Shown in pieces: positions 31,024 through 40,631 of a DNA stretch of 53,240 nucleotides; position 1 is the stretch's first letter, and each line of letters starts with the position of its first letter. Origin of the DNA: JBAZHE01 sp041652555 (GTDB lineage Bacteria; Patescibacteriota; Patescibacteriia; Patescibacteriales; WJLG01); NCBI GenBank assembly GCA_041652555.1, contig JBAZHE010000006.1, positions 1 to 53,240 of the forward strand, read 5' to 3'. Under the pieces are notes generated by a model, which was not told where the DNA came from, ran no database searches, and was given only the letters and a program-made list of their open reading frames with translations. Both the position numbers and the translations under genes were made by a program.

Positions 31024-31584
31024 ATGCTTAAAAAAATTTTTCTTTTCGCCGCCGAATTAGTTAAAGTTGTGGCCATTTCCTTGGCTATTATCATTCCGGT
31101 GCGTTATTTGTTAGTCCAGCCGTTCTACGTCAAAGGCGCCTCAATGGAGCCGAATTTTCATGATAATGAATATTTAATTATTGACGAGATCAGCTATCGT
31201 TTTAATCAGCCTCAGAGAGGGGAGATTATAGTTTTCCGTTATCCGCGTGATCCGCAGGAATATTTTATCAAAAGAGTGATCGGCTTGCCAGGTGAAAAAG
31301 TAGAAGTAAAAGATGGTCAAGTTTTTATTTATAACCAAGATAATATTGACGGTTTTGCTTTGGAAGAAGATTATTTGCCAGAGGGTCTAAAAACTTATGG
31401 AAATTTTGTGAGCGGCCCAGTGGAGTTGGGCACTAATGAATATTTTGTTTTGGGTGATAATCGTAATTCTTCCAAAGATTCTCGGGTTTTTGGTTCGGTT
31501 GATAGAAGTTTTATTACTGGACGAGTGGCTTTGCGCGGTTGGCCGATAAAAAAATTCGGAGTGTTTAAAACTCCACAATATTAA
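31024..31584 (+). CDS. lepB: signal peptidase I
   Basis: 186-residue type I leader peptidase that cleaves Sec signal peptides at the outer face of the membrane. One N-terminal membrane helix, catalytic Ser in VKGASMEPNF (about residue 40), general-base Lys in EYFIKRVIGLPGE (about 81), and the C-terminal box VLGDNRNSSKDSR. Complete. It would process the protease, carboxypeptidase, pilin and other exported proteins encoded nearby. Confidence 0.95.
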   Translation: MLKKIFLFAAELVKVVAISLAIIIPVRYLLVQPFYVKGASMEPNFHDNEYLIIDEISYRFNQPQRGEIIVFRYPRDPQEYFIKRVIGLPGEKVEVKDGQVFIYNQDNIDGFALEEDYLPEGLKTYGNFVSGPVELGTNEYFVLGDNRNSSKDSRVFGSVDRSFITGRVALRGWPIKKFGVFKTPQY

Positions 31585-31612
31585 GAATAATTTTGCGATT
31601 ATTTCAAATTAT

Positions 31613-33010
31613 ATGTCTAAAAATAAAGGTACGCCTCGAAGGTTGCTTACCAAAAGAGAATTTAAAAGAAACACTGAGGAAGCTTTGAAGATGAAAGGCT
31701 TGTCGGAAAAATTTTCTCGCTTGCGCGGCATGAAAGACATTGTTGCCGAAGATGGTCGTTATTGGGATTTGATTGTTAAAAAGGCTTCTGACCTGGCTTC
31801 GGTTTACGGTTTTAAAAAAGTTCAGGTTCCAATTTTAGAAAATTATGAGCTTTACCGCCGCTCTTCTGGTGAGGGCAGTGATGTTGTTTCTAAAGAGATG
31901 TATTCTTTTATTGATAAGAACGGCGACAAGATTGCTTTGCGTCCGGAGATGACGCCTGGTTTGACGCGCGCTTATGTGGAAAACGGAATGATGGCTTTGC
32001 GCCAGCCAGTGAAAATGTTTTCTTATGGCCCGATTTTCCGCCATGAAAAACCGCAATCTGGTCGCTATCGCCAGTCGCATCAGTTTGACATGGAAATATT
32101 CGGCGAAACCAGTCCGGTGGCGGACGTGCTTTTAATGCTGATTGCTAATAACATTTTTAATGAGTTACAGATTCCAGTTGTTTTTGAGGTAAATAGCATT
32201 GGCTGTAAGCAATGCCGCGGCGATTATGTGAAGAAATTAGTGGCTTATTATAAGGAAAGGGGCAATCGCTCTAAATTGTGCGTTGATTGTAAGAAGCGCC
32301 TTGACAAGAACCCTCTGCGTATTTTAGACTGCAAAGAACCGGCTTGCTGTCAGTTAAAAGAAGACGCGCCACCGATTGTTGATTTTTTGTGTGAAGATTG
32401 TAAAAAGCGTTTTACTAGGGTTTTGGAATATTTGGATGAAATGAATATTCCTTATGATTTGAATCTGGCTTTAGTGCGCGGTCTGGATTACTATAGTGGT
32501 GTGGTTTTTGAAATTTTTGCCAAAGAAGAAGGATTAAACGGCAGGGGAATGGCTTTAGGTGCCGGCGGTCGTTATGACGGCTTGGTAGAATTTTTGGGTG
32601 GCCGCGGAACTCCGGCTTGCGGTTTCGCTATTGGTTTAGAAAGAATTATAATGAAAATAAAATCAACCGGCATACCGTTAGAAAAAGAAAGTGAAGATTT
32701 GATTTTTATCGCTCAGTTGGGCGATGTGGCTCGCCGCAAGGCTATGGTTTTGTTTGAAGAACTGCGCCGAGCGGGTTTTCGCGTGGCGCAAGCTTTTACT
32801 CGCGATAGTCTAAAAGATCAACTGGAAGAGGCCAATCTTTTAAACGCGCGCTTAGCTTTGATTATCGGACAGAAAGAGATGAATGATAAGACTGTGATGT
32901 TTCGAGATATGGAGTCTGGCAATCAGGAAGTTGTGGATTACAAGAAAACCCGAGTGGAATTGGAAAGGAGAATTAATAATATAGAAAAGAAAATAGAGGG
33001 AAAGAAATAA
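31613..33010 (+). CDS. hisS: histidyl-tRNA synthetase
   Basis: 465-residue class II aminoacyl-tRNA synthetase. Motif 1 region RGMKDIVAEDGRYW, motif 2 GPIFRHEKPQSGRYRQSHQFDMEIFGE, the His-specific RGLDYYSGVVFE, motif 3 CGFAIGLERI, and a C-terminal anticodon-binding domain. Two inserted Cys clusters (CKQC, CVDC, CCQL, CEDC) at about residues 200-265 suggest a zinc-binding insertion domain, seen in some bacterial HisS. An N-terminal 30-residue basic extension precedes the catalytic core. Confidence 0.95.
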   Translation: MSKNKGTPRRLLTKREFKRNTEEALKMKGLSEKFSRLRGMKDIVAEDGRYWDLIVKKASDLASVYGFKKVQVPILENYELYRRSSGEGSDVVSKEMYSFIDKNGDKIALRPEMTPGLTRAYVENGMMALRQPVKMFSYGPIFRHEKPQSGRYRQSHQFDMEIFGETSPVADVLLMLIANNIFNELQIPVVFEVNSIGCKQCRGDYVKKLVAYYKERGNRSKLCVDCKKRLDKNPLRILDCKEPACCQLKEDAPPIVDFLCEDCKKRFTRVLEYLDEMNIPYDLNLALVRGLDYYSGVVFEIFAKEEGLNGRGMALGAGGRYDGLVEFLGGRGTPACGFAIGLERIIMKIKSTGIPLEKESEDLIFIAQLGDVARRKAMVLFEELRRAGFRVAQAFTRDSLKDQLEEANLLNARLALIIGQKEMNDKTVMFRDMESGNQEVVDYKKTRVELERRINNIEKKIEGKK

Positions 33011-33049
33011 AATTAACCACCCTTTATTACTAGATTGGAGGTGCTTTTT

Positions 33050-33286
33050 ATGACAGAATTTAAAAGAAAAAAAGGAGAAAGTTTTGAAAGTTTTTTACGG
33101 CGTTTTAATCGCGGTTTGAAAAATAGCCGGACTTTGACTGTCGCCCGCTCAAAAATTGTCAATAAGCCAAAAAAAACCAAACGGCAACAAAAGCAAAAAG
33201 CTTTGTTTAGCATGGAATTAAGAAATAAAAATACCTATCTGCGAAAAATTGGTAAGATGAAAGAAAATACTTTTAAGAAGAAATAA
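33050..33286 (+). CDS. rpsU: small ribosomal subunit protein bS21
   Basis: 78 residues, strongly basic: TEFKRKKGESFESFLRRFNR then KNRxxRKIGKxK-type tail. FESFLRRFNR matches the first helix of bS21. The start at 33050 is decided by a strong SD, GGAGGTG at 33037-33043; the longer frame from 33035 would translate the SD itself. Confidence 0.85.
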   Translation: MTEFKRKKGESFESFLRRFNRGLKNSRTLTVARSKIVNKPKKTKRQQKQKALFSMELRNKNTYLRKIGKMKENTFKKK

Positions 33287-33296
33287 TTAGACATTG

Positions 33297-33328
33297 AAAG
33301 AAGCGGCTTATAGCCGCTTCTTTTTTTG
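33297..33328 (+). terminator. terminator of hisS-rpsU
   Basis: GAAGCGGCT-TAT-AGCCGCTTC followed by seven T. It overlaps the end of the convergent rel gene. Confidence 0.93.
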
Positions 33329-34783
33329 TCCCCCTAGATTTAAGAATTTTTTTAAGAGAGAATATTTTACCGCGCACTGTTTTATTTTTTCTCTAGCTCT
33401 TTTGCTTTTGGCAAAGTCTAACCAGCTCAAATTTGGGCCGCGGCGATTTTTGTCAATAATTATTTCTACCATATCGCCGTTTTTTAAGACTTGATCCAGT
33501 CGTCCCATTTCTTCATTGACAACAGCACCGGTGGCTTTATTACCGATTTCAGTGTGGACGGCATAAGCGAAGTCTATCGGCGTGGCGTCTTCGGGCAATT
33601 CAAAAACATCGCCTTTGGGGGAAAAGATAAAAATACGGTGCTGAAAAACATCAAATTTTACATTTTTAATAAAATCTTCCGTGTTAGTTATTTGTTTTTG
33701 GATTTCCAGAATTTCTTCCACCCACCTTGGTTGTTCGTGTTTTTCTTTGTCAAATTTTCTTTTGTAGTGCCAATGGGCGGCAATACCATAAAGAGCTTCA
33801 TCATTCATTTCTTCGGTGCGGATTTGGAATTCCACGGATTTTCCTTCCGGTCCGAAAACAGTCGTGTGCAGTGAACGATAGCCGTTGGGCTTTGGTAAAG
33901 CGACATAATCTTTAAAGCGTCCTTGCTTTGGCTTCCAGATGGAGTGGATGATTCCTAAAACTTTATAGCAGTCGGAAATATTATTTACCAAAACGCGCAG
34001 AGCGAAAACATCATAAATTTCGTCAAACCGCCGATTTTTTTCCTGCATTTTCAGCCAAATGCTGTACAAATGTTTGAAGCGGCCCTCAGTAGTATGTCCG
34101 ACTTCTGATTTTTTTAATTCTTCATGAAGAATATTTTTTACCCTTTGGATGTATTGATTATTTTCTGCTTTTTTTTCTACTTCATATTTATACTCTATTT
34201 TTTTAAATTCATCGGGGTAAATAATTTTAAAACAGATATCTTCCATCTGCCATTTTAAACTCCACATGCCGAGAAGCTCGGCGATCGGTACGTAAATTTC
34301 CAGAGTTTCACGGGCGATGCGTTCTTGTTTTTCTCTGGGTAGAGACTCTAGTGTCATTAGATTGTGGAGGCGGTCGCAAAACTTAATCATCACGATGCGG
34401 ATGTCGGCGGCCATAGCCAAAAACATTTTGCGCAAATTTTCACGATATCTTTCTAATCCGCGGTATTTTATTTTTCCCAGTTTAGTTATGCCTTCTACTA
34501 AATGGGCGATTTCTTGACCAAAGTTTTTTTCTATTTCTGTGATGTCGTATTCGGTATCTTCCGGCACATCGTGTAATAGGCCGGCGGCGATAGTGTTTAA
34601 GTCAGCCTTCATTTGCGCTAGAAGAAAAGCGGTATAGAGCGGATGGACGATATAGGGTTCGCCGCTCTTGCGTTTTTGGCCACCGTGAGCGTGTTCGGCA
34701 AAATCATAAGCCAGCCGGATAAGATCAGTATCGGCCTTGGGGTTGTTTTTTTTAACTTTGGCAATGATTTGTTCAATAGTCAT
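33308..34783 (-). CDS. rel: bifunctional (p)ppGpp synthetase/hydrolase, Rel/SpoT family
   Basis: 491 residues. N-terminal HD hydrolase domain (GEPYIVHPLYTA, GLLHDVPEDT, FCDRLHNLMTL), synthetase domain (GRFKHLYSIWLKM, FKDYVALPKPNGYRSLHT, EFQIRTEEMNDEALYGIAAHW) and TGS domain (DVFELPEDATPIDFAYAVHTEIGN). It lacks the C-terminal ACT/RIS region of full-length Rel (about 700+ residues), ending soon after TGS with a basic tail. Ribosome-coupled regulation may therefore differ. Both catalytic domains appear intact. Confidence 0.94.
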   Translation of the reverse strand: MTIEQIIAKVKKNNPKADTDLIRLAYDFAEHAHGGQKRKSGEPYIVHPLYTAFLLAQMKADLNTIAAGLLHDVPEDTEYDITEIEKNFGQEIAHLVEGITKLGKIKYRGLERYRENLRKMFLAMAADIRIVMIKFCDRLHNLMTLESLPREKQERIARETLEIYVPIAELLGMWSLKWQMEDICFKIIYPDEFKKIEYKYEVEKKAENNQYIQRVKNILHEELKKSEVGHTTEGRFKHLYSIWLKMQEKNRRFDEIYDVFALRVLVNNISDCYKVLGIIHSIWKPKQGRFKDYVALPKPNGYRSLHTTVFGPEGKSVEFQIRTEEMNDEALYGIAAHWHYKRKFDKEKHEQPRWVEEILEIQKQITNTEDFIKNVKFDVFQHRIFIFSPKGDVFELPEDATPIDFAYAVHTEIGNKATGAVVNEEMGRLDQVLKNGDMVEIIIDKNRRGPNLSWLDFAKSKRAREKIKQCAVKYSLLKKFLNLGGQKKKRL

Positions 34784-34825
34784 AAGTCATAAGTTATGCG
34801 CTTTTCTGTTTTTTTGTTTTTATGC

Positions 34826-34831
34826 TATAAT
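34826..34831 (+). promoter_or_regulatory. extended -10 promoter of the T4SS-like operon
   Basis: TGC-TATAAT; no good -35 at the expected distance. About 55-60 nt of leader to the ATG at 34894. Confidence 0.5.
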
Positions 34832-34893
34832 CTAATTAAATAGTAAAGACGTGGATTTGTAAAGGATCGGGGTAGAATAACTTTGAATATTCA

Positions 34894-37515
34894 ATGTTTA
34901 AAAAAATTTTTAAAGCGGGAATATTTGTCTCGGTTTTATCGGCTTTTTTCACGGCCGCTAATTTTGCTTGGGCGCAAGATAATTTTGGGTTGAACATCGG
35001 TTCACAATTAATGCTTGGAGATGTTGAACCGCGCGTTGTAGTTGTGCGCATCATTCAAATTGTTTTGAGCTTTTTGGGACTTTTGGCGGTGGGTCTGATA
35101 ATTTATGCCGGCTTTTTATGGATGACAGCGGCTGGAGATGAAAGCCGTATAGAACGGGCAAAAAAAATTATAATTAATGCCGTCATCGGTTTGATAATAA
35201 TTTTATCTTCTTTAATTATTGCTACTTATGTAATTAATCGTTTATCGGAAACCGTTGATGGCGGTAACAGTAATAGCAACCAAAATAATAATCGCGGCTC
35301 GGCCGGTTTTAATGGCGCCGGCGTTTTGGGCGCTTGTAGTGTGGATAGTGTTTATCCGGTTCCAGAGCAAAAAAATGTGCCGCGCAACAGTGCTGTGCTA
35401 GTTACTTTCAAAGAAGAAGTTGATCCGGCGACTATTTGTGCCAGTGTCGATGCCTCCGGTCTTTGTAATGGTAGCACATTTTTACCTGGTAGCACACGAA
35501 TTTATAAAACAGTTGACGGTCGCGAAAATTTTTTGTCTGGCGTGAGAGTTTATAATACTTCTGACAATAAGAATTTTACTTTTTCTCCGGCGCAATATCT
35601 TGGCTCCGCCTCGGAAAATATTGTTTATTCGGTTTACCTGTCCAATGAAATTATGACAGTTGCCGGCGATCCGGTTTTTAAAAATTGTGGTGCCGATTAT
35701 ATGGAATGGCAATTTGAAGTTTCCAATGTTTTAGACTTGGATCCGCCATATATAAAAGAGAACGGAGTTTGGCCAGCGCTGGATAATGAAAAAGATGGCG
35801 CCATCGTTTCCGTCGCGGCTTGGGCCACCGGAAGGATATTAGTTGCTTCTCAACCCAAAATTTATTCAACCTCTACCGTTTCTAATGTTGTCATTATTGC
35901 CGGTCCTTCAGTTGACGTTAAAGTTGATAAAAATTCCAGTCAAACCGGAAATTTGACCTTGATAGTTTTGCAGGACGGGATCAAGGCTCAATTAAAAAAT
36001 GGCAGTGCATCTTTGGGGGTCGCTAATTTTAATAATAATAATGAAATAGAATTCCCCGGAATTTTAACTTTGCGCGCCAGTGGCGCTGTAGATGTCGGGA
36101 ATTCTTGGACAATGAGCGTGCAGGCGGCAGTGCAAGCGGATACACTTACTATTGGCCGTGAAGTTTATGTTTTTGCCGCCACTGGAGCAAATGGGTCGAA
36201 TCAAATTCCTATTGGTGCTGGCGCTGATCGCAACCAAACAGCCGCCAACATCGCTTCTATTATAACTAATCATCCAGATGTTAATGCTACAGCGCAAGAT
36301 GAAATAGTTAATATTACAGCGACTATTGCCGGTCAAGCTGGAAATAATATTTCTCTCATCACTTCCGCTCCGGCCGCTCTGGTTATCACTTCTTTGTCGG
36401 GCGGGGTGAGCGTCGGTTCAAACCCCGAGGTGAAAGGCGGGCAAAGAGATAAGCCAATGAATTCTCTTATTAAAATAAATTTTAATGAGGCAATTTTGCC
36501 GTCGTTGGTTGTCGGCACGGCCGAGGCGGTAGGGGGCCATTTGCGCATCATTAACGCCGCTTCCAATTCTCTTAGCGGTGCGGTTTGCTCCAGCGACTTG
36601 GCTTGCCGTTCTTTTAATTGTTTTAATGGTGCTTGCGCAGGAAATTATCTAACTGGCAGTTTTAAAATTGCCAATCAATATAAGACTGTAGAGTTTACAA
36701 GTAATAAGCAATGCGGTGTTAACGGTTGCGGTGAGCCGATTTATTGTTTGCCGTCCTCTGGAAATTTAAAAGTGGAAATTCAGGCGGCTAGTTTAGCGAC
36801 CTGTACTTCTGAGAATGATTGCGTTAGCAAGTCTCCTTATAATAAATGTACTGGTAATGTTTGTCGCCAAGCAAACGGTGAAATTTATCCGCAATCTGAT
36901 TTGGCAGTGACGGATGGAATTATGGATGTGGCTTTTAATTCTTTGGATGGCAATCGTGATGGCGCCGTTGTCGGGCCGGCAAATTTTTATAATGAAAATT
37001 CACCCAACAATGCAGATGGCGATAATTTTACTTGGACATTTTTTATTTCCGATAAAATGGAAATCAGTTCACCGGCTGTTACCTCACTTTCACCGGGAGC
37101 AAATTCTTCCGGGGCCTCTTTGCGAGGTGATATAAAAATTATTTTCAATAAGCCGATGTCCACTGGCACTTTAAAAACCGGCTTCACTGAAATTAAGAGC
37201 GGTCAAAATAAGTTCACACATAAAAATATTAATATTTGGAGCTTGTCGGATTCACCGGTCGGCTATTGGATTGAAAGCTCGGATATTGATGTTAATTCTG
37301 ACGGAGAAGTTGATAGTGTTGAAGTTTCTATTAAACACGGGTCTTTTGGTGAAATTTTGGATTATCGCGCGCAAATCGGTTCTGGCGTGAAAGATATTTA
37401 TCAAAATTGTTATAAGCCGTCATCCGGTCCTGATTGTAACGCTAGCGAAACCAACCCATCCTGCTGTGACGGTTCGCCAACTTCCATCTTAGATACGAAT
37501 GGCAATTGCCAATAA
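34894..37515 (+). CDS. T4SS-type pilin domain fused to large Ig-like extracellular region
   Basis: 873 residues. Signal peptide (FVSVLSAFFTAANFAWAQ), then two hydrophobic helices (about residues 50-75 and 90-112) in the arrangement of CPR T4SS pilin/VirB2-TrbC proteins (VVVVRIIQIVLSFLGLLAVG ... AKKIIINAVIGLIIILSS). The rest is a long extracellular part. It has Big_5/SbsA-type Ig-like segments (SVYPVPEQKNVPRNSAVLVTFKE; VTSLSPGANSSGASLRGD..IIFNKPMS), a Cys-rich middle (CSSDLACRSFNCFNGAC, CTSENDCVSK) and Asp-rich loops (DSLDGNRDG-like, DVNSDGEVDS) that may bind calcium. A normal VirB2 pilin is about 100 residues, so this is probably a surface adhesin or pilus-tip protein using the pilin module as anchor. 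First gene of the PrgI-VirB4 operon. Confidence 0.8.
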   Translation: MFKKIFKAGIFVSVLSAFFTAANFAWAQDNFGLNIGSQLMLGDVEPRVVVVRIIQIVLSFLGLLAVGLIIYAGFLWMTAAGDESRIERAKKIIINAVIGLIIILSSLIIATYVINRLSETVDGGNSNSNQNNNRGSAGFNGAGVLGACSVDSVYPVPEQKNVPRNSAVLVTFKEEVDPATICASVDASGLCNGSTFLPGSTRIYKTVDGRENFLSGVRVYNTSDNKNFTFSPAQYLGSASENIVYSVYLSNEIMTVAGDPVFKNCGADYMEWQFEVSNVLDLDPPYIKENGVWPALDNEKDGAIVSVAAWATGRILVASQPKIYSTSTVSNVVIIAGPSVDVKVDKNSSQTGNLTLIVLQDGIKAQLKNGSASLGVANFNNNNEIEFPGILTLRASGAVDVGNSWTMSVQAAVQADTLTIGREVYVFAATGANGSNQIPIGAGADRNQTAANIASIITNHPDVNATAQDEIVNITATIAGQAGNNISLITSAPAALVITSLSGGVSVGSNPEVKGGQRDKPMNSLIKINFNEAILPSLVVGTAEAVGGHLRIINAASNSLSGAVCSSDLACRSFNCFNGACAGNYLTGSFKIANQYKTVEFTSNKQCGVNGCGEPIYCLPSSGNLKVEIQAASLATCTSENDCVSKSPYNKCTGNVCRQANGEIYPQSDLAVTDGIMDVAFNSLDGNRDGAVVGPANFYNENSPNNADGDNFTWTFFISDKMEISSPAVTSLSPGANSSGASLRGDIKIIFNKPMSTGTLKTGFTEIKSGQNKFTHKNINIWSLSDSPVGYWIESSDIDVNSDGEVDSVEVSIKHGSFGEILDYRAQIGSGVKDIYQNCYKPSSGPDCNASETNPSCCDGSPTSILDTNGNCQ

Positions 37516-37516
37516 T

Positions 37517-37969
37517 ATGCAAATGTTTACTGTTCCGCAATTTATTGATGTGGAAGATAAGATAATCGGTTCCATCACCGTCCGGCAGTTTATAATCATA
37601 CTGGCTGGTTTTGTTGTTGCCGGTATCGGTTATAAAATTTTTGACTTTTCGTTATTTATCGCTTGGGCTGTGTTATGCTTATTGATAGTTTCCGTTTTAG
37701 CCTTTGCCAGAATTAACGGTCGGCCATTTCATTTTTTTATTTTAAATATCGTCCAAACATCAAAAAAGCCGAAATTAAGAGTTTGGAATCATAAAAATAC
37801 AACTAAAAATGCCTTGCTTTCTGAAGAAGATGGTCGCGAGGTGCAAGCGCAAGCCAGGGAAATTCCAGCCAAACCGCGTCTGGCTGGATCGCGCTTACGA
37901 GAACTATCATTGATTGTTGATACCAAAGGCGTTTACAAGGGTGGTGAAGAAGAAGATTTAGTAGAGTAA
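37517..37969 (+). CDS. PrgI family protein
   Basis: About 150 residues starting MQMFTVPQFIDVEDKIIG, the characteristic PrgI N-terminus, followed by two membrane helices (about residues 20-60) and a basic/charged cytoplasmic tail. PrgI proteins are inner-membrane components next to VirB4 in Gram-positive and CPR T4SS loci, comparable with VirB3. I prefer the start at 37517, just after the upstream stop; an overlapping ATG at 37499 is possible. Confidence 0.85.
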   Translation: MQMFTVPQFIDVEDKIIGSITVRQFIIILAGFVVAGIGYKIFDFSLFIAWAVLCLLIVSVLAFARINGRPFHFFILNIVQTSKKPKLRVWNHKNTTKNALLSEEDGREVQAQAREIPAKPRLAGSRLRELSLIVDTKGVYKGGEEEDLVE

Positions 37970-37982
37970 AAAATAGGAATGG

Positions 37983-38000
37983 ATCCTGAGTACTCGGGAT
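37983..38000. repeat. short palindrome ATCCTGAG/CTCGGGAT
   Basis: Inverted repeat in the gap between prgI and the TraC-N gene. It resembles the other short GC-rich palindromes of this genome but no second copy was noticed in the window. Confidence 0.4.
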
Positions 38001-38012
38001 GACACAAAAAAT

Positions 38013-38699
38013 ATGCCAGAAAGAAAAAATACATTAGCTAAAGGAAAAATATCCGTTTCCACTCAGCAATATTTGGATATTGCTGAAATTAAAGATGATG
38101 CGGTAATAATGCGCGACGGTACAGTACGCGCTGTTTTGCTTGTTTCCAGTATTAATTTTGCTTTAAAAAGCGAGGAGGAGCAGGAAGCGATTGTCGGTTC
38201 CTATGTCGGTTTTTTGAATAATATAAGTTTTCCGGTGCAGATTGTTATTCAGTCGCGCCGTCTTAATATTGACGGCTATTTGGAAGAATTGAAGAAAAAA
38301 GAAAAAGAACAAATTAACGAGCTTTTAAAAATTCAGACCGGTGAGTATATTAATTATATAACTGAACTGGTTTCTTTGGGTGATATTATGAGTAAAAGTT
38401 TTTATGTAGTAGTGCCATATAATCCGCTCTCCGACAAGCACAAAACTTTTTTTTCTTCATTGTCGGAATTATTTAAGCCGGCAGTGGTTGTTGGTTTGCG
38501 TGGCCGGCGATTTGAGCGTTTTAAAATTGAGCTCAATCGCCGCTTGGAAAGCATTCAATCCGGACTTACTTCGGCTGGCTTGAAAACCGTCCGTCTGGAT
38601 ACGCAAGGATTGATTGAACTTTATTATAATTCTTATAATCCGGTAACTTCATCCAATCAGAAATTAACCGATATGAAAAATTTACAAGTAGCAGACTAA
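38013..38699 (+). CDS. TraC/VirB4 N-terminal-domain protein
   Basis: 228 residues. TQQYLDIAEIKDDAVIMRDGTVRAVLLVSSINFALKS corresponds to the N-terminal domain of TraC/VirB4 ATPases, followed by the FYVVVPYNPL segment. No P-loop. The ATPase is the next ORF, 3 bp downstream. VirB4 thus appears as two polypeptides, N-domain and motor, likely reassembling in the secretion complex. Confidence 0.8.
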   Translation: MPERKNTLAKGKISVSTQQYLDIAEIKDDAVIMRDGTVRAVLLVSSINFALKSEEEQEAIVGSYVGFLNNISFPVQIVIQSRRLNIDGYLEELKKKEKEQINELLKIQTGEYINYITELVSLGDIMSKSFYVVVPYNPLSDKHKTFFSSLSELFKPAVVVGLRGRRFERFKIELNRRLESIQSGLTSAGLKTVRLDTQGLIELYYNSYNPVTSSNQKLTDMKNLQVAD

Positions 38700-38702
38700 A
38701 AT

Positions 38703-40613
38703 ATGATTAATTTTAAAAAAAATAATTTATCTCCGGTTGCGGCGCCGACCGAAGAACAACTGGCTGAAAAAGAAGCGGCCGGTTTGGGCGTGGAGGTGGT
38801 GGAAGAGTTAATTGAAGAGGAAAAGGCTTTTCGGCAGGGAACTTTATCGGTGTTAGATTTGATTTCTCCGGCAGCTATGCAAATTAATCCGGACTTTTTG
38901 CGTCTTGGCGAGAAATTTGTTCGTACTATGTTTATTATTGGTTACCCGCGCTATATTAGCGTGGGCTGGTTCGCACCAATTATAAATATGAATGAAGTTT
39001 TTGATGTCTCTATGTTTTTTTATCCGGTAAAAACTTCTATAATTTTAAAACAATTAAAAAAGAAAGTTGGCAATTTAGAAGCACAAATAATTTCTGACGC
39101 TGAGAAGGGCGCGGCGCGCGATCCTTTACGCGAAACCGCTCTAAAAGATATTGAATATTTGCGCGACGCTTTGACGCAAGGTATTGAAAAATTTTTTCAA
39201 TTTGCCTTGTATGTTACAATTTATGCCGATTCCAAAGAGCAATTGGACAGATTGTCTGATCGTGTGGAAGACATTTTCGGTTCGCGCTTGGTTTATTCTA
39301 AAAAAGTTTTTTTTCAAGCTGAGCAGGGTTTTAATTCTACCCTGCCCTTGGCCAATGATGAGCTGTATATCGCTTTTAACATGAACTCTTCGCCGGCCGC
39401 TTCATCTTTTCCATTTATTTCTTCGGATTTGACTTCTGATCATGGGATTCTTTATGGTATTAACCGCCATAATAACAGCTTGATTTTGTTTGACCGTTTT
39501 TCTTTGCAGAACGCCAACACCTTGGTCTTTGCCACTTCCGGCGCCGGCAAAAGCTATGCTATTAAATTGGAAATTTTGCGTTCTTTAATGATGGGAACCG
39601 AGGTGATTGTGATTGATCCGGAATATGAATATAAGCATCTATCCGAAGCAGTTGGAGGCACTTATATTAATATTTCTTTGTCTAGCGAGGAAAAAATTAA
39701 TCCGTTTGATCTGCCGCGCGCAATCGGTGGCGAAGCGCGTCCGGCTGATGTTATTCGTGGCGCAGTTATTACTGTTAAAGGCTTAGTGCGTTTAATGCTT
39801 GGCGATTTGAATCATACTGAAGACTCTATTGTGGATCGGGCACTGTTGGAAACTTACGCCAAAAAAGATATTACTCCGGAAGCTGATTTGCGTACTGTGG
39901 AGCCGCCAGTGATGAATGATTTTCAGGATGTTTTGGAGGGTATGGAGGGTGGCTCTGATTTGTCCCAGCGCTTGCGCAAATATACCGAAGGAACTTTCGC
40001 TGGAATTTTAAATCATCCGACCAATGTCAAGACGGACAATCAACTGGTTTGTTTTTCAGTTCGCGATTTAGAAGATGAATTGCGCCCTTTGGCAATTTAT
40101 ACTATTGTTAATTATATTTGGAATATCGTCCGCTCAGAAATGAAAAAAAGAATTTTAGTGATTGATGAGGCTTGGTGGTTAATGCAAAGTGAAGACAGTG
40201 CTAAATTTATTTACGCCTTGGTCAAGCGTTGCCGCAAATATTATTTGGGCGTCACCACCATTACGCAAGATGTTAATGATTTTTTGCGCTCGCCTTATGG
40301 TCAAGCAATTGTTACTAATTCTTCTTTGCAAATTCTTTTAAAGCAGTCACCGGCAGCGATTGATTTGATTCAAAAAACTTTTTCATTGACAGAGGGCGAA
40401 AAATATTTATTATTAGAATCAGGCGTTGGGGAGGGGATTATGTTCGCCGGTAACAAGCATGCGGCTATTAAAGTTGTCGCTTCTTATGCCGAAGACCAGC
40501 TGATTACTTCTGATCCGCGCCAGCTTTTAGAAATTGAAGAAGCGAAAAAAGAATTCGCCGCGTCGATGGATGGCGGAGGAGAAAAAAACGAAGCCGAAGA
40601 TTTGCCAATATAA
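38703..40613 (+). CDS. virB4: VirB4-like T4SS ATPase
   Basis: 636 residues. Walker A FATSGAGKSYAIKLEIL (about residue 275), IDPEYEYKHL, Walker B RILVIDEAWWLMQ, and the Gln-containing TTITQDVNDFL and NSSLQILLKQSP motifs of VirB4/TraC. It energises substrate transfer or pilus assembly. No VirD4 coupling protein or relaxase is visible in the window, so DNA conjugation is not shown; CPR use of this machine for pili or DNA uptake is an open possibility. Confidence 0.9.
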   Translation: MINFKKNNLSPVAAPTEEQLAEKEAAGLGVEVVEELIEEEKAFRQGTLSVLDLISPAAMQINPDFLRLGEKFVRTMFIIGYPRYISVGWFAPIINMNEVFDVSMFFYPVKTSIILKQLKKKVGNLEAQIISDAEKGAARDPLRETALKDIEYLRDALTQGIEKFFQFALYVTIYADSKEQLDRLSDRVEDIFGSRLVYSKKVFFQAEQGFNSTLPLANDELYIAFNMNSSPAASSFPFISSDLTSDHGILYGINRHNNSLILFDRFSLQNANTLVFATSGAGKSYAIKLEILRSLMMGTEVIVIDPEYEYKHLSEAVGGTYINISLSSEEKINPFDLPRAIGGEARPADVIRGAVITVKGLVRLMLGDLNHTEDSIVDRALLETYAKKDITPEADLRTVEPPVMNDFQDVLEGMEGGSDLSQRLRKYTEGTFAGILNHPTNVKTDNQLVCFSVRDLEDELRPLAIYTIVNYIWNIVRSEMKKRILVIDEAWWLMQSEDSAKFIYALVKRCRKYYLGVTTITQDVNDFLRSPYGQAIVTNSSLQILLKQSPAAIDLIQKTFSLTEGEKYLLLESGVGEGIMFAGNKHAAIKVVASYAEDQLITSDPRQLLEIEEAKKEFAASMDGGGEKNEAEDLPI

Positions 40614-40631
40614 ATTAAATTATAAAAATAT

